Assembly: GCA_902168205.1 (NCBI GenBank)
Contig: CABHOK010000003.1
Span: forward strand, 124,001 to 188,000
DNA from: an uncultured Chitinophaga sp.
GTDB lineage: Bacteria > Bacteroidota > Bacteroidia > Cytophagales > Cyclobacteriaceae
Reading direction: 5' to 3'
Length of the DNA: 64,000 nucleotides
The position numbers and the translations under genes were made by a program. The notes under the pieces were generated by a model that was given only the letters and a program-made list of their open reading frames with translations, searched no databases and had not been told where the DNA came from. Positions 9,275 through 18,377 of this stretch are shown here, in pieces; position 1 is the stretch's first letter; every line of letters starts with the position of its first letter.

Positions 9275-9826
9275 ATGGCATATATAACAGTACCAGAAGG
9301 TGTCCCCGGCATTCGCAGCCTGGTCATGTTTCGTCCGGAGACAGGAAAATATTTGTATGAGTTGGCGCAGGTTCTGTTGAGAGGGGATTCACCGCTCTCG
9401 CAGGCCGATCGCGAATTAATAGCTACACATGTATCATCGCGTAACAATTGTATGTTCTGTATGAGCAGTCATGCTGCTGCAGCACGCGAACTATATGGCG
9501 AAGGGCGAGATGTTGTGGACTGCGTGATTCAGGAAGTTGACGCAGCTCCTGTTAGTGAAAAACTAAAAGCATTACTCAACATTGCCGGCAAAGTACAGCA
9601 AAGCGGTAAAGCCGTAACCGAAGCAGATATAGCAGCAGCGCGTGAACAAGGCGCTACCGATCGTGATATACATGATACGGTGCTGATTGCTGCAACGTTC
9701 TCGATGTTCAATCGCTATGTAGATGGATTGAATAGTTATACACCTGTCGATCCGGCTGCATACGCAGAGATGGGCAAGCGCATGACAACCCTGGGATATG
9801 TATTACCTCAACCTGCGAAAGCATAA
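9275..9826 (+). CDS. AhpD/carboxymuconolactone decarboxylase-like protein, copy 2
   Basis: A 183-residue paralog of the copy at 4630. It keeps E47, C59, C62 and H66 at the same positions (NNCMFCMSSH) and the C-terminal IHDTVLIAA and NRYVDGLN motifs. It starts MAYITVPEGVPGI, almost the same as copy 3. Its stop overlaps the start of copy 3 by one base (TAATG). A thiol redox role is likely from the CxxC, but the substrate is unknown. Confidence 0.85.
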   Translation: MAYITVPEGVPGIRSLVMFRPETGKYLYELAQVLLRGDSPLSQADRELIATHVSSRNNCMFCMSSHAAAARELYGEGRDVVDCVIQEVDAAPVSEKLKALLNIAGKVQQSGKAVTEADIAAAREQGATDRDIHDTVLIAATFSMFNRYVDGLNSYTPVDPAAYAEMGKRMTTLGYVLPQPAKA

Positions 9827-10374
9827 TGGCCTATATAGCATTACCCGATGAACTTCCCGGCATCCGTGGCCCGATGGCATTTCGTCCGGAGACAGCCAAA
9901 CCGTTGAATGATCTTGCTGAAGTGCTGCTGCGAAGTGATAATACACTGTCGCGTGGTGATCGCGAGTTGATTGCAACGTATGTGTCCTATCTCAACGATT
10001 GTTTCTTTTGTCAGAATGCGCATGGTGGCCTGGCTCAACACTATATGCAGTGCGATATGAACTATATAGATGGAATTAAGAAAGATTATTTAGCGTCTGA
10101 TCTGTCTGACAAATTGAAAGCTTTACTGGCAATAGCGGCCAGCGTTCAGAAAGGAGGGAAGCATGTTACCAGCGAGCAGGTTGAGAAGGCGAGACAACTC
10201 GGAGCAGCCGATCGGGAGATTCACGATACGGTATTAATTGCAGCATCATTCTGCATGTTCAATCGTTACGTTGACGGTCTCAATACCTGGGCGCCCCGCG
10301 ATCGTAACTTCTATATAGAACGCGCTCCGCGCAGAGCTGTGGAGGGTTATGCTAACTACGATCCGCATAGCTGA
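9826..10374 (+). CDS. AhpD/carboxymuconolactone decarboxylase-like protein, copy 3
   Basis: A 182-residue third paralog and the last gene of the operon. E47, C59, C62 and H66 are all present (NDCFFCQNAH), so none of the three copies has lost the active site. Differences are concentrated after the CxxC (GGLAQHYMQCDMNYIDGI), which suggests specialised partners or substrates rather than redundancy. A strong terminator follows. Confidence 0.85.
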   Translation: MAYIALPDELPGIRGPMAFRPETAKPLNDLAEVLLRSDNTLSRGDRELIATYVSYLNDCFFCQNAHGGLAQHYMQCDMNYIDGIKKDYLASDLSDKLKALLAIAASVQKGGKHVTSEQVEKARQLGAADREIHDTVLIAASFCMFNRYVDGLNTWAPRDRNFYIERAPRRAVEGYANYDPHS

Positions 10375-10387
10375 AAAAATGTTTTCC

Positions 10388-10403
10388 CGCAGAAGACGCA
10401 GAT
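10388..10403 (+). repeat. Dispersed CGCAGA-type repeat, single copy
   Basis: CGCAGAAGACGCAGAT differs in two positions from the inverted pair near 3.6-3.8 kb. It lies 14 bases after a stop codon and shares the flanking TTTTCC and CTACG/TTACG bases. Confidence 0.55.
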
Positions 10404-10428
10404 CTACGAAGACTAAATACAGAAAAAT

Positions 10429-10460
10429 AAAATGCCGGATATATATACCGGCATTTTTTC
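10429..10460 (+). terminator. Rho-independent terminator of the AhpD-like/TonB/MFS operon
   Basis: The stem is AAAATGCCGG/CCGGCATTTT with an AT-only loop and a T run. The 5' A run means it could also stop transcription coming from the minus-strand response regulator. Confidence 0.88.
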
Positions 10461-10462
10461 TG

Positions 10463-10480
10463 TCCCGATAACTATCGGGA
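10463..10480. repeat. Perfect palindrome TCCCGATAACTATCGGGA
   Basis: Eight-base arms with a two-base centre lie between the convergent terminator and the stop of the response regulator gene at 10490. It could be part of a bidirectional terminator or a separate intergenic palindrome. Confidence 0.5.
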
Positions 10481-10489
10481 GGCAATAAT

Positions 10490-11218
10490 CTACAGCATTT
10501 GGTTTTTGTCAGTGAAATCCTTGAAGGCTTTTCTATAGGTATCGCTTACCGGAATGTTAACGGTACCAATCTGAACCTCGCCTTTGTGAATTACATCGAT
10601 CGCATCTACGGCTACAATATAGGAGTGATGAATGCGAATGAATTTATCCGGTGGTAATTGCTCCTCCAGCGATTTGAGACGTTGCAGCGTAACAATTTTT
10701 TGAGTGCGGGTATGGATCGTTACATAATCTTTCAATCCCTCTACATATAGTATATCATCCCAGCGAAGCTTTACCAGCTTGGTTCCATCTTTTACAAATA
10801 CAAAAGGTTGGACATTCGCATCCGGTAAACTTTTAGGTGCTGCAGGTGACAGTGTCGGGGCCGTTAACCGTTGATTTACTTTTTCAACAGCGCGAAGAAA
10901 ACGCTCGAACGTAATCGGCTTCAGCAGGTAGTCGATCACATCGAGCTCATATCCTTCCAGCGCATACTCCGAGTAAGCTGTAGTTAATATTACCAGCGGC
11001 TTTTTCTGTAACGCTTTTAGTAAAGATATACCGGTGATCTCCGGCATTTGTATATCGAGGAAGAGTAAATCTACCGGGGTGTTTCGCAGAATCTCGATGG
11101 CTGCCAGGGGATTCGAAGTAGCGTCCAGTAAATTCAGGTATGGCACTTTTTTTACATAGTCTGTCAGGAGACTGCGTGCCAGGGGTTCGTCATCAACAAT
11201 TAAACACGAGATGCTCAC
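10490..11218 (-). CDS. LytTR-family response regulator
   Basis: A 242-residue transcription regulator. The receiver domain (1-120) has the acidic pair D9-D10, phospho-acceptor D55 in LLFLDIQMPE, and the KP motif in DYLLKPI. After a linker, a LytTR DNA-binding domain (about 140-240) contains FVKDGTKLVKLRWDDILYVE and FIRIHHSYIVAV. The start overlaps the kinase stop by four bases, making it the partner of the LytS-type kinase. LytTR proteins bind pairs of direct repeats. The target is not evident, but the beta-barrel gene starting at 12536 is divergent to the pair. Confidence 0.93.
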   Translation of the reverse strand: MSISCLIVDDEPLARSLLTDYVKKVPYLNLLDATSNPLAAIEILRNTPVDLLFLDIQMPEITGISLLKALQKKPLVILTTAYSEYALEGYELDVIDYLLKPITFERFLRAVEKVNQRLTAPTLSPAAPKSLPDANVQPFVFVKDGTKLVKLRWDDILYVEGLKDYVTIHTRTQKIVTLQRLKSLEEQLPPDKFIRIHHSYIVAVDAIDVIHKGEVQIGTVNIPVSDTYRKAFKDFTDKNQML

Positions 11219-12267
11219 GATAAAACAAGTTTCAGTTCCACTGAGTAGCGCTCCGGAGTTTCCTGTATAGTCAGTGTGTGGCGCTCCGGATAACTTAAAG
11301 CTAATCTACGCTGAACATTTTGCAATCCAATACCCGACTTCCCCGCAGCATCGGTTTTAACGGTGTTGTGCTTACTGTTCTCAACTTTATAGGTGCAGGT
11401 ATTGCCTTGTATAACAATATTCGCTTTTACCCATGCTTCGGTATTGTTACCACTCACCCCATGCTTAAAGGCATTCTCGAGAAAGGTGATAAAGATGAGC
11501 GGTGTAATGCGTATATCCTGTACGTTGCCTTGTATGGTAAATTCAATTGGTATCTGGTTGCTGAGTCGTAAGCGTTCCAGGCTGATATAGTTCTGCATAT
11601 ACTCAATCTCTTTACTAAGCAACACTTTCGGGTGGTTGGTATCGTATATCATATACCGCATCATCTGCGAAAGCTTTGCTATCACTTCGGTAGTGTTGGG
11701 CGATTGTGAATACGCCAGGTAGTATAGATTGTTGAGTGTATTAAAAAGAAAGTGTGGATTGATTTGCGCTTTCAGAAAATTGAGCTCTGCCTGTAGTCTT
11801 TCGTTTTCTACTTCTTTTTTCTTCGCTTCAAATTCAAACCACTCTTTGGCAAACCGCAGCATGGCAACAAAAATTACAATGAACAAACTGGTAGCCGCTG
11901 CCTGCACTATAAATGTAGTAGTATAAAAGAAGTGCACCTGGTGCGTATAACCATCAATCACATAACGTTGCAGGTGAACACGAAAGAACATCAGAATGGC
12001 AAAGGGAATGGAGAACTCCAGCAGGTATTGTCCAATCTTTTTCTTTTCCAGGAATCGCGGCAAAAAAATGAAGTAGTTCATATAGGCCACGATCATGTTG
12101 AAAACCCCGTTCATCGTGGCATGCAGCACCACTTCGGTTATGTCGATTTCGCGCTTACGGTAAGATGTGATCTGGTACACGAAAAAGGACAGGTAAACAC
12201 ACCAGAAGGAAATGTGGAGTAGTAATACCCTGTTACGTTGAATGAAGGTCTGCATGATAAACGGCAA
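11215..12267 (-). CDS. LytS-type sensor histidine kinase
   Basis: A 350-residue membrane kinase. Four hydrophobic segments lie between residues 12 and 138, then a short coiled coil (140-165). The His_kinase motif QINPHFLFNTLNNL follows, with phospho-acceptor H172, and a HATPase domain whose N-box is ITFLENAFKHG and G-box GKSGIGLQNVQRRL. There is no large periplasmic domain, so sensing is probably in the membrane. ATG 12255 (fifth codon) is an alternative start. It forms a two-gene operon with the LytTR regulator. Confidence 0.92.
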   Translation of the reverse strand: MPFIMQTFIQRNRVLLLHISFWCVYLSFFVYQITSYRKREIDITEVVLHATMNGVFNMIVAYMNYFIFLPRFLEKKKIGQYLLEFSIPFAILMFFRVHLQRYVIDGYTHQVHFFYTTTFIVQAAATSLFIVIFVAMLRFAKEWFEFEAKKKEVENERLQAELNFLKAQINPHFLFNTLNNLYYLAYSQSPNTTEVIAKLSQMMRYMIYDTNHPKVLLSKEIEYMQNYISLERLRLSNQIPIEFTIQGNVQDIRITPLIFITFLENAFKHGVSGNNTEAWVKANIVIQGNTCTYKVENSKHNTVKTDAAGKSGIGLQNVQRRLALSYPERHTLTIQETPERYSVELKLVLS

Positions 12268-12341
12268 TACCGGTAAATTTAATTTTTAGTGCGCAGGGGA
12301 AGCGCTATTCTCACTGATTTTCTACCGTTAGCGGAATTTTA

Positions 12342-12384
12342 TCGACCGATCCGCGGGGTTGTCCGTACCTTTCGGCACGGTCGA
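12342..12384. promoter_or_regulatory. Inverted repeat in the divergent kinase/beta-barrel spacer
   Basis: The arms TCGACCG/CGGTCGA are separated by 29 bases that contain a smaller CCGT/ACGG pair. It lies in the 268-base spacer between the LytS-type kinase and the receptor gene, where a regulatory site is expected. No known operator was recognised. Confidence 0.3.
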
Positions 12385-12535
12385 AAATGTGGCCGGAATG
12401 TCGAACCTAAATGCCTGATTGTATAAAAAGCATCATCTGTCGTCAACAATGAATTTTCTTTGCCGTTGACTTTACCCATAAGCAGGCGTTAAACCCTTTT
12501 TTTCAGGAAAACTTATTACTCTTCTTAAATATACT

Positions 12536-15529
12536 ATGAGAAAACTATTATCTCTTTTGGTTTTTGTTACGGGCAGTGTTGCGGGCTTTGCGCAAGGACA
12601 AAGCGGAGGGAGTGCCGGTGCCAATTCGCCCGCAGCGAAGGATGCCGGCAGCAGCAAGATCACCGGGGTGGTGTTGGATGCAGAAACTCAAAAGCCGGTA
12701 GAATTTGCAACCGTAGCGCTTACACCTGTTGATTCTGAAAAACCGCTCGATGGTACCGTGTGTGACGACAAAGGTAAATTTACCATCACCAAAGTAGCAG
12801 CCGGTACATACAACCTGGTGATTTCGTTCATCGGGTATGAGACACAGACTATAAAAAGTATTTCCGTTCCGGATAAAAAGGACGAAGTAAATGTTGGTAT
12901 CGTGAAGCTCAGCACCGGTGCCAAAGTGCTGAACGAAGTTGTTGTGGAAGGCCAGAAGGCATTGATTGAAGAACGTGTGGATCGCACGGTATATAATGCC
13001 GAGAACGATCAGACGGCACGCGGTGGTGATGCTACCGATGTATTGAAAAGAGTACCGATGCTTTCGGTTGACCTGGATGGTAACGTATCCATGCGCGGAA
13101 GTCAGAACGTACGCGTGCTCATCAATAATAAACCGTCAACCATTATGGCATCCAGTATAGCGGATGCATTAAAGCAGATTCCGGCCGACCAGATTAAATC
13201 AGTGGAAGTGATCACATCGCCTTCCGCTAAATATGATGCAGAAGGATCAGCCGGTATCATCAACATCGTTACCAAAAAGAATACACTCGAAGGACTTACG
13301 CTGAACATCGATGCTGGTGTCGGCTTGCGCGGATCGAACCTTGGTTTGAACGGTAACTACAGAAGAGGCAAGATGGGCTTCTCGCTTGGCGGATGGGGTC
13401 GTGCAAACTATAATGTAACGGGTAAATTCTCCAGTGATCAGTATACCAAGTCATCTCTGAACGATACAGAGCCTACCTATAACATGCAACGTGCTGATAC
13501 ACGTAACAGCGGTCTATTCGGTAACTATAATTTTGGTTGGGATTACGACATCAACGATAAAAACTATATGGCGGCTTCGGTTCGTTTCGGAGCACGCAAT
13601 GGTAAAAATCGCCAGAATGATTTGTACACCATGATCGATACACTCATCAACGATCCGGATAACGCTGTGGAGAGCAGTCTCCGAAATACGTTATCGGAAG
13701 ATCTTTCCAACAACGTAGATGTAAACCTGAGCTTCACGCACCTTTATGAAAAGCCACAACGTGAATTGAGTTTCCTCGGAAGCTATAGCCGCAACAACCG
13801 TGAGAATAATTTTGAAAACCTGATCCGTCAGGTAAATGGTGTGGACGCATTCAGCGGTATACGAAACGACAACGACAGCTATAACCAGGAAATGACATTC
13901 CAGGTTGATTACCAGACCCCGATCGGAACAAACCAGATGCTCGAGTTCGGTGCAAAAGATATTATGCGTAAAGTGTTCAGTGAGTATACATACTTTACCG
14001 ATGAAGATGGCGATGGTAATTATGTGCCTTCCACCAGTTCATCATTGTCCAATAACCTGAACTATAATCAGAATGTTGTAGGCGGTTACTTATCGTATAC
14101 CTATACTACCAAAACAAACTATAGCATTAAAGCCGGTACACGCTATGAGTATACCACCATTGATGCCTATACACAGACAGAGGATAATATAGAGATACCT
14201 TCCTACGGTGCGTTGGTGCCAAGTGTAAATATATCGAAGAAGCTTGCGAACGGTAAGACGATCAAGGCAGCCTATAACCGCAGAATTCAGCGTCCGTCCA
14301 TACGATACCTGAACCCGAACATCCAGGCACAAAACCCGTACGATGTTTCCATTGGTAATCCATCACTCGATCCGGAATATACCAACAACTACGAAGTAGG
14401 GTATAGTACCTTTATTAAAGGTACATCGTTGAACTTCGCTGCCTTCTGGCGCAATACCAATAATGCGATACAGGATGTGCGTACGGTAGAAGAAACTTCA
14501 AGTGGCTTACAGCGTGTTGTTACTACCTATGACAACATAGGACAGGAAGACGCAGTAGGTGTGAATATATTTGCCAACGTAAGCCTGGGTAAACTTTCCC
14601 TGAACGGTGGTACCGATCTATACTACTCGATGCTTGATAACAACATTCCGGTTGATCCGAATAATCCGGATGATCCGAATCGTCAGTATCGCGCAAGCAA
14701 TGAAGGATGGGTTGCTTCCTACAGAATGTTTGGAAGTTATAACCTGAACAAAGGCTGGGGCTTTCAATTCTTCGGATTTTATCGTGGTCGTCAAGTGCAG
14801 CTACAGGGTACACAAGGAGGATTCGGTATATATAGTCTTGGTTTGAAGAAAGACCTGAACAATAAAAAAGGAAGCATTGGCTTTGGTGCTGAGAACTTCT
14901 TTACAACAGCATTCAAGATCAAAGGTGAACTGAACTCGCCACTGGTGCAACGTAACACGTTAACGGAACTTCACAACATGAGCTTCCGTGTTAACTTCAG
15001 CTACCGTATTGGTAAGATGAGCATGGACGCTAAACCGAAACGTAGAAAATCAATCAGCAACGATGACCTGAAAGAAGGTGATGGTGGCGGAGGCGGTGGT
15101 GCTGACGCTGGTGGTGGACAAGCTGCCGGTGGCGGTGGTGGTAACTTCCGTCAGGGTGGTGCAGGACAAGGCGCAGTAAGCAAACCTGTAAATACACCTC
15201 CGGCTGATCCTGCTGCCGTAGTAAATGCAACCGGTAAATGGGACTATACAATCGAGTCGCCACAAGGCGGAGCTGGTTCACTTAACATTACAAAAGAAGG
15301 TGATGTATATGGAGGTACCATTAAGAATAACCGCTTCAACAGCGAGAATAAACTTTCGGATGTTAAACTGAATGGTAATGAATTAACCTTCAGCTACGAA
15401 GTAAATATGGGCGGCAACCAGATGCTGATCAGCGTAAAAGCAATCATCACAGGCGATGCCCTCACCGGTAATATGACCGTAGGTCAGTTCGGTACGTTCC
15501 CGATCAACGCCAAACGCGCAGCGCAGTAG
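12536..15529 (+). CDS. Outer-membrane beta-barrel (TonB-receptor-like) protein with Gly-rich linker and lipocalin-like C-terminal domain
   Basis: A 997-residue protein. The signal peptide ends GFAQ (1-20). A carboxypeptidase-regulatory-like domain follows (about 42-125, SKITGVVLDAETQKPVEFA), then a plug (about 140-235, with RGGDATDVLKRVP and PSAKYDAEGSAGIINIVTKK) and a barrel of the outer-membrane beta-barrel family 3 type ending near SFRVNFSYRIGKM. After NDDLKEG there is a linker extremely rich in Gly (848-896). A separate beta-rich domain of about 100 residues follows (897-997, NATGKWDYTIESP to GQFGTFPINA). That last domain resembles the TGxW lipocalin-like modules found attached to other Bacteroidota proteins. 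A periplasmic or surface position after the barrel is inferred. The gene is monocistronic with a strong terminator. Confidence 0.9.
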   Translation: MRKLLSLLVFVTGSVAGFAQGQSGGSAGANSPAAKDAGSSKITGVVLDAETQKPVEFATVALTPVDSEKPLDGTVCDDKGKFTITKVAAGTYNLVISFIGYETQTIKSISVPDKKDEVNVGIVKLSTGAKVLNEVVVEGQKALIEERVDRTVYNAENDQTARGGDATDVLKRVPMLSVDLDGNVSMRGSQNVRVLINNKPSTIMASSIADALKQIPADQIKSVEVITSPSAKYDAEGSAGIINIVTKKNTLEGLTLNIDAGVGLRGSNLGLNGNYRRGKMGFSLGGWGRANYNVTGKFSSDQYTKSSLNDTEPTYNMQRADTRNSGLFGNYNFGWDYDINDKNYMAASVRFGARNGKNRQNDLYTMIDTLINDPDNAVESSLRNTLSEDLSNNVDVNLSFTHLYEKPQRELSFLGSYSRNNRENNFENLIRQVNGVDAFSGIRNDNDSYNQEMTFQVDYQTPIGTNQMLEFGAKDIMRKVFSEYTYFTDEDGDGNYVPSTSSSLSNNLNYNQNVVGGYLSYTYTTKTNYSIKAGTRYEYTTIDAYTQTEDNIEIPSYGALVPSVNISKKLANGKTIKAAYNRRIQRPSIRYLNPNIQAQNPYDVSIGNPSLDPEYTNNYEVGYSTFIKGTSLNFAAFWRNTNNAIQDVRTVEETSSGLQRVVTTYDNIGQEDAVGVNIFANVSLGKLSLNGGTDLYYSMLDNNIPVDPNNPDDPNRQYRASNEGWVASYRMFGSYNLNKGWGFQFFGFYRGRQVQLQGTQGGFGIYSLGLKKDLNNKKGSIGFGAENFFTTAFKIKGELNSPLVQRNTLTELHNMSFRVNFSYRIGKMSMDAKPKRRKSISNDDLKEGDGGGGGGADAGGGQAAGGGGGNFRQGGAGQGAVSKPVNTPPADPAAVVNATGKWDYTIESPQGGAGSLNITKEGDVYGGTIKNNRFNSENKLSDVKLNGNELTFSYEVNMGGNQMLISVKAIITGDALTGNMTVGQFGTFPINAKRAAQ

Positions 15530-15556
15530 TTGCATCGATCGCTATATATAGTATAA

Positions 15557-15587
15557 TAAAAAAGAGAGGCAGTGCCTCTCTTTTTTA
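15557..15587 (+). terminator. Rho-independent terminator after the beta-barrel gene
   Basis: The stem AAAGAGAGGC/GCCTCTCTTT with a three-base loop is flanked by A and T runs. It probably works in both directions. The remaining spacer up to the cutC stop holds only degenerate TTAACGG-type repeats. Confidence 0.88.
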
Positions 15588-15761
15588 TTACCAGGGGGGA
15601 GTGTTGTTATCCGTTAATGGTGAATCATTATCCGTACCAAAATCCCCTTTGTGTCCGCTGAGTCTCCTTTGCGATCTCTGTGCAATTGGATTTTATAAAA
15701 CGCTATAGTGTATAAAATCGTAGTAGTTCACCGTAATCTATATATCAGTTACGATTGACGG

Positions 15762-16508
15762 TTAACGCGTCACCGCTTCTGCGAGCGACCGCATCTTCCG
15801 CACACGCTCCGGATCCACCGTGCGCAGCTTGAACTCAGCACCTTCATCCGAGCCCATACCCGCTATCTTTTCATTCCGGTATACCATCGCACTGTTATCG
15901 AAAGCTGTTGCTGAGAAATGTATTTCTTTCGCGCCTGTCTTCGATACAATTTCTTCTACAGTATTCTCATTTACACCAGAGCCCGGCATAATAGCAATTC
16001 TTCCATTAGCACGCTTGATCAGTTCAGCAATCAGGTCAACACCTTTTACGGCATGTGTCTGGTGGCCTGAGGTAAGGATGCGATCGAAGCCCACTTCAAT
16101 ACAATCTTCGAGTGCTTCGAACGGATCGCGCGTCATATCAAATGCACGATGGCAGGTAACTTTCAACGGACGTGCTTTTTCGATCAGTTCCTTGCAACGC
16201 TTCTTATCCAGTGTCCCATCCGGGTTAAGTATACCGAGCACAACACCATCCACACTTAACTTCTGACACATCGATATATCACGCTTCATCGCATGAAACT
16301 CATAGCTGTCGTAATGAAAGTCACCACCCCGCGGGCGGATCATCACAAATACATCCATGGTCACGTGTTGACGCACGGTTTCAATAACACCATACGAAGG
16401 CGTTGTTCCTCCTTCACCGGGGTTATCACAAAGTTCAATACGATCTGCTCCACCTTCCTGCGCCTTGCGTGCAGACGTGATGTTGTAAACGACAATCTCG
16501 ATAGTCAT
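15762..16508 (-). CDS. cutC: Copper homeostasis protein CutC family
   Basis: A 248-residue TIM-barrel protein of standard CutC length. Visible family motifs are GGADRIELCDNPGEGGTTPS near the N-terminus, FVMIRPRGGDFHYD, CHRAFDMTRDP and IMPGSGVNENTV. CutC was first linked to copper tolerance in E. coli, but its direct role in copper handling is disputed. It is transcribed alone, divergently from the DinB gene. The efflux operon that starts 11 kb away shares a metal theme but no visible operon link. Confidence 0.93.
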   Translation of the reverse strand: MTIEIVVYNITSARKAQEGGADRIELCDNPGEGGTTPSYGVIETVRQHVTMDVFVMIRPRGGDFHYDSYEFHAMKRDISMCQKLSVDGVVLGILNPDGTLDKKRCKELIEKARPLKVTCHRAFDMTRDPFEALEDCIEVGFDRILTSGHQTHAVKGVDLIAELIKRANGRIAIMPGSGVNENTVEEIVSKTGAKEIHFSATAFDNSAMVYRNEKIAGMGSDEGAEFKLRTVDPERVRKMRSLAEAVTR

Positions 16509-16727
16509 AGAGTAAATGTTATAACGTCAAATATCTGATAATTCAAGCGAAACAATATAATCTGTACGCACTTTCAAAGAATTATTAAAAGTGTGTCTGT
16601 GTGCCTCCGTATATACCGTTTGTTTTATAGCGCTTGCAGAAAATATAGTGATAAATTTAATGTGCTGACATAAGGCTGTCACGTATGTGTAGTTACTTAG
16701 AGTCATCAAACCCCAAACACCTCAACA

Positions 16728-17258
16728 ATGATACAAACAGCAGAAAAATCAACTACCGCCCTGGAAGGTCTCATGAAGAACTTTGCGAAATACAACGCAT
16801 GGGCTAACAGAACCCTGGTGAACTGGCTCAAGACAAAGCCTGCTGACGTAATGGACCAGGAAGTTGCTTCCAGCTTTCCAAGTATACAGCAAACCCTCGT
16901 GCATATATGGGACACCGAGCGCTTCTGGTCATCGGTTCTGCAACAGCAACCGGCACCGGTATCATTCCGGATGGAAGGTTTTCATGGAACGCTGGAAGAA
17001 GTATTGGAGGGAATCGTGCAGCAATCGGAGATACTTGCCAATTATATATATACTTTGTCTGATGAAGCGATCCAGGAAGAAGTTGAATTTAACAGTCCGT
17101 GGGTATCAGGAAAAGCCGCGCGTGCAGAATACCTGATACAGGTATTAAACCACAGTACCTATCACCGCGGGCAGGTTGTTACTATTGGCAGACATGTAGG
17201 GCTGACGGATGCACCGATGACCGACTATAATTTTTACCTGCTCTATGGAAAACAATAA
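16728..17258 (+). CDS. DinB-family protein
   Basis: A 176-residue four-helix-bundle protein. The metal-binding triad of the DinB/YfiT fold is present: H59 (TLVHIWDTERFW), H142 and H146 (NHSTYHRGQVV). Members act as metal-dependent thiol transferases or have unknown roles. No reaction can be assigned here. The stop shares a base with the start of the AlkZ-like gene (TAATG), so the two form an operon. Confidence 0.88.
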   Translation: MIQTAEKSTTALEGLMKNFAKYNAWANRTLVNWLKTKPADVMDQEVASSFPSIQQTLVHIWDTERFWSSVLQQQPAPVSFRMEGFHGTLEEVLEGIVQQSEILANYIYTLSDEAIQEEVEFNSPWVSGKAARAEYLIQVLNHSTYHRGQVVTIGRHVGLTDAPMTDYNFYLLYGKQ

Positions 17259-18373
17259 TGGTTCGCCTCACTAAAAAATATAACCCTATCGATACCGGCA
17301 TGACACTCTCATCCATTGCACATCAACGTCTTCAACAACAACATATAGCGCAGGCAGATTTTGAAAAGCCCGAAGATGTTGTGTCGTGGATGGGAGCTAT
17401 GCAGGCGCAGGATTACCTGGGCGCATTGTGGGCAGTTGGTTTACGAATGCAGGATGTCAGCCAAGTTGATATTGAAGATGCACTGGCCAACCGGACGATC
17501 ATCCGCACGTGGCCGATGCGCGGCACACTACATTTTGTAGTGCCTTCCGATGTACGCTGGATGCTAAAGACATTTACTCCGCGCGTGATCGCTAAATCTG
17601 CAGGTATATATCGCCAGGTTGAACTCGATAAGAAGATATTTACCAAGAGTGCAAAATTACTCGTGGCTGCATTGGAAGGTGGTAATCAACTTACACGCAA
17701 AGAAACATACGAAGTATTGGAGCGTGGTAAAGTGACTTCTATTGAGAAACGTGGCCTTCATATACTAGGACATCTGGCACAGGAAGGATTGATCTGCTTC
17801 GGACCACGCAACGGAAAGCAACCGACTTTTACATTGCTGGATGAATGGATACCTCCTGTAAAAGCAAAAGCAGCAGATGAAGCCATGGCTGCATTTACCT
17901 TGCGTTACTTTACAAGTCATGGCCCGGCAACCATCCAGGACTATGCCTGGTGGACAGGCCTCACAGCAACGGAAGCAAAAGCAGCGCACGAGCTGATAAA
18001 GTCTTCGCTCGTATCAGAAACCATACAAGGTATAACGTATTGGATGTCGAACAGTGCTTCAGTAAAGGCTAAATCTCCAGGAGTATATTTACTCCCCGGC
18101 TTTGATGAATACCTGATGGGCTATACCAACCGCACACCGGCTATTGACACAACCCGCTTTAAAAAAATAGCAGGCACCGGCAATGGTATATTAAGCTCCA
18201 CCATCGTAATAAATAGCCAGGTAGCAGGCACCTGGAAACGCACCATCCAAAAAGACAAAGTAACAATTGAGACAACTCCCTTCGAGTCATTCAACAAAAC
18301 GCAGAAGACTGCGATAGCGGGAGTAGCGAAACGCTATGGCAAATTCCTTGGAACTGAGGTGTTAATTTGTTAA
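17258..18373 (+). CDS. AlkZ-like winged-helix DNA-binding protein (HTH_42 family)
   Basis: A 371-residue protein built of tandem winged helices. The signature GAMQAQDYLGALWAVGLRM includes Q49-A-Q51, the QxQ motif that carries catalysis in AlkZ-type DNA glycosylases for bulky or crosslinked bases. TIIRTWPMRGTLHFV and LLPGFDEYLMGY are further family motifs. DNA repair is therefore likely, although many family members are untested. The start overlaps the DinB stop; a later ATG at 17300 (MTLSSIAHQRL) aligns better with the family N-terminus and is an alternative. A minisatellite begins just after the stop. Confidence 0.85.
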   Translation: MVRLTKKYNPIDTGMTLSSIAHQRLQQQHIAQADFEKPEDVVSWMGAMQAQDYLGALWAVGLRMQDVSQVDIEDALANRTIIRTWPMRGTLHFVVPSDVRWMLKTFTPRVIAKSAGIYRQVELDKKIFTKSAKLLVAALEGGNQLTRKETYEVLERGKVTSIEKRGLHILGHLAQEGLICFGPRNGKQPTFTLLDEWIPPVKAKAADEAMAAFTLRYFTSHGPATIQDYAWWTGLTATEAKAAHELIKSSLVSETIQGITYWMSNSASVKAKSPGVYLLPGFDEYLMGYTNRTPAIDTTRFKKIAGTGNGILSSTIVINSQVAGTWKRTIQKDKVTIETTPFESFNKTQKTAIAGVAKRYGKFLGTEVLIC

Positions 18374-18377
18374 TGTG

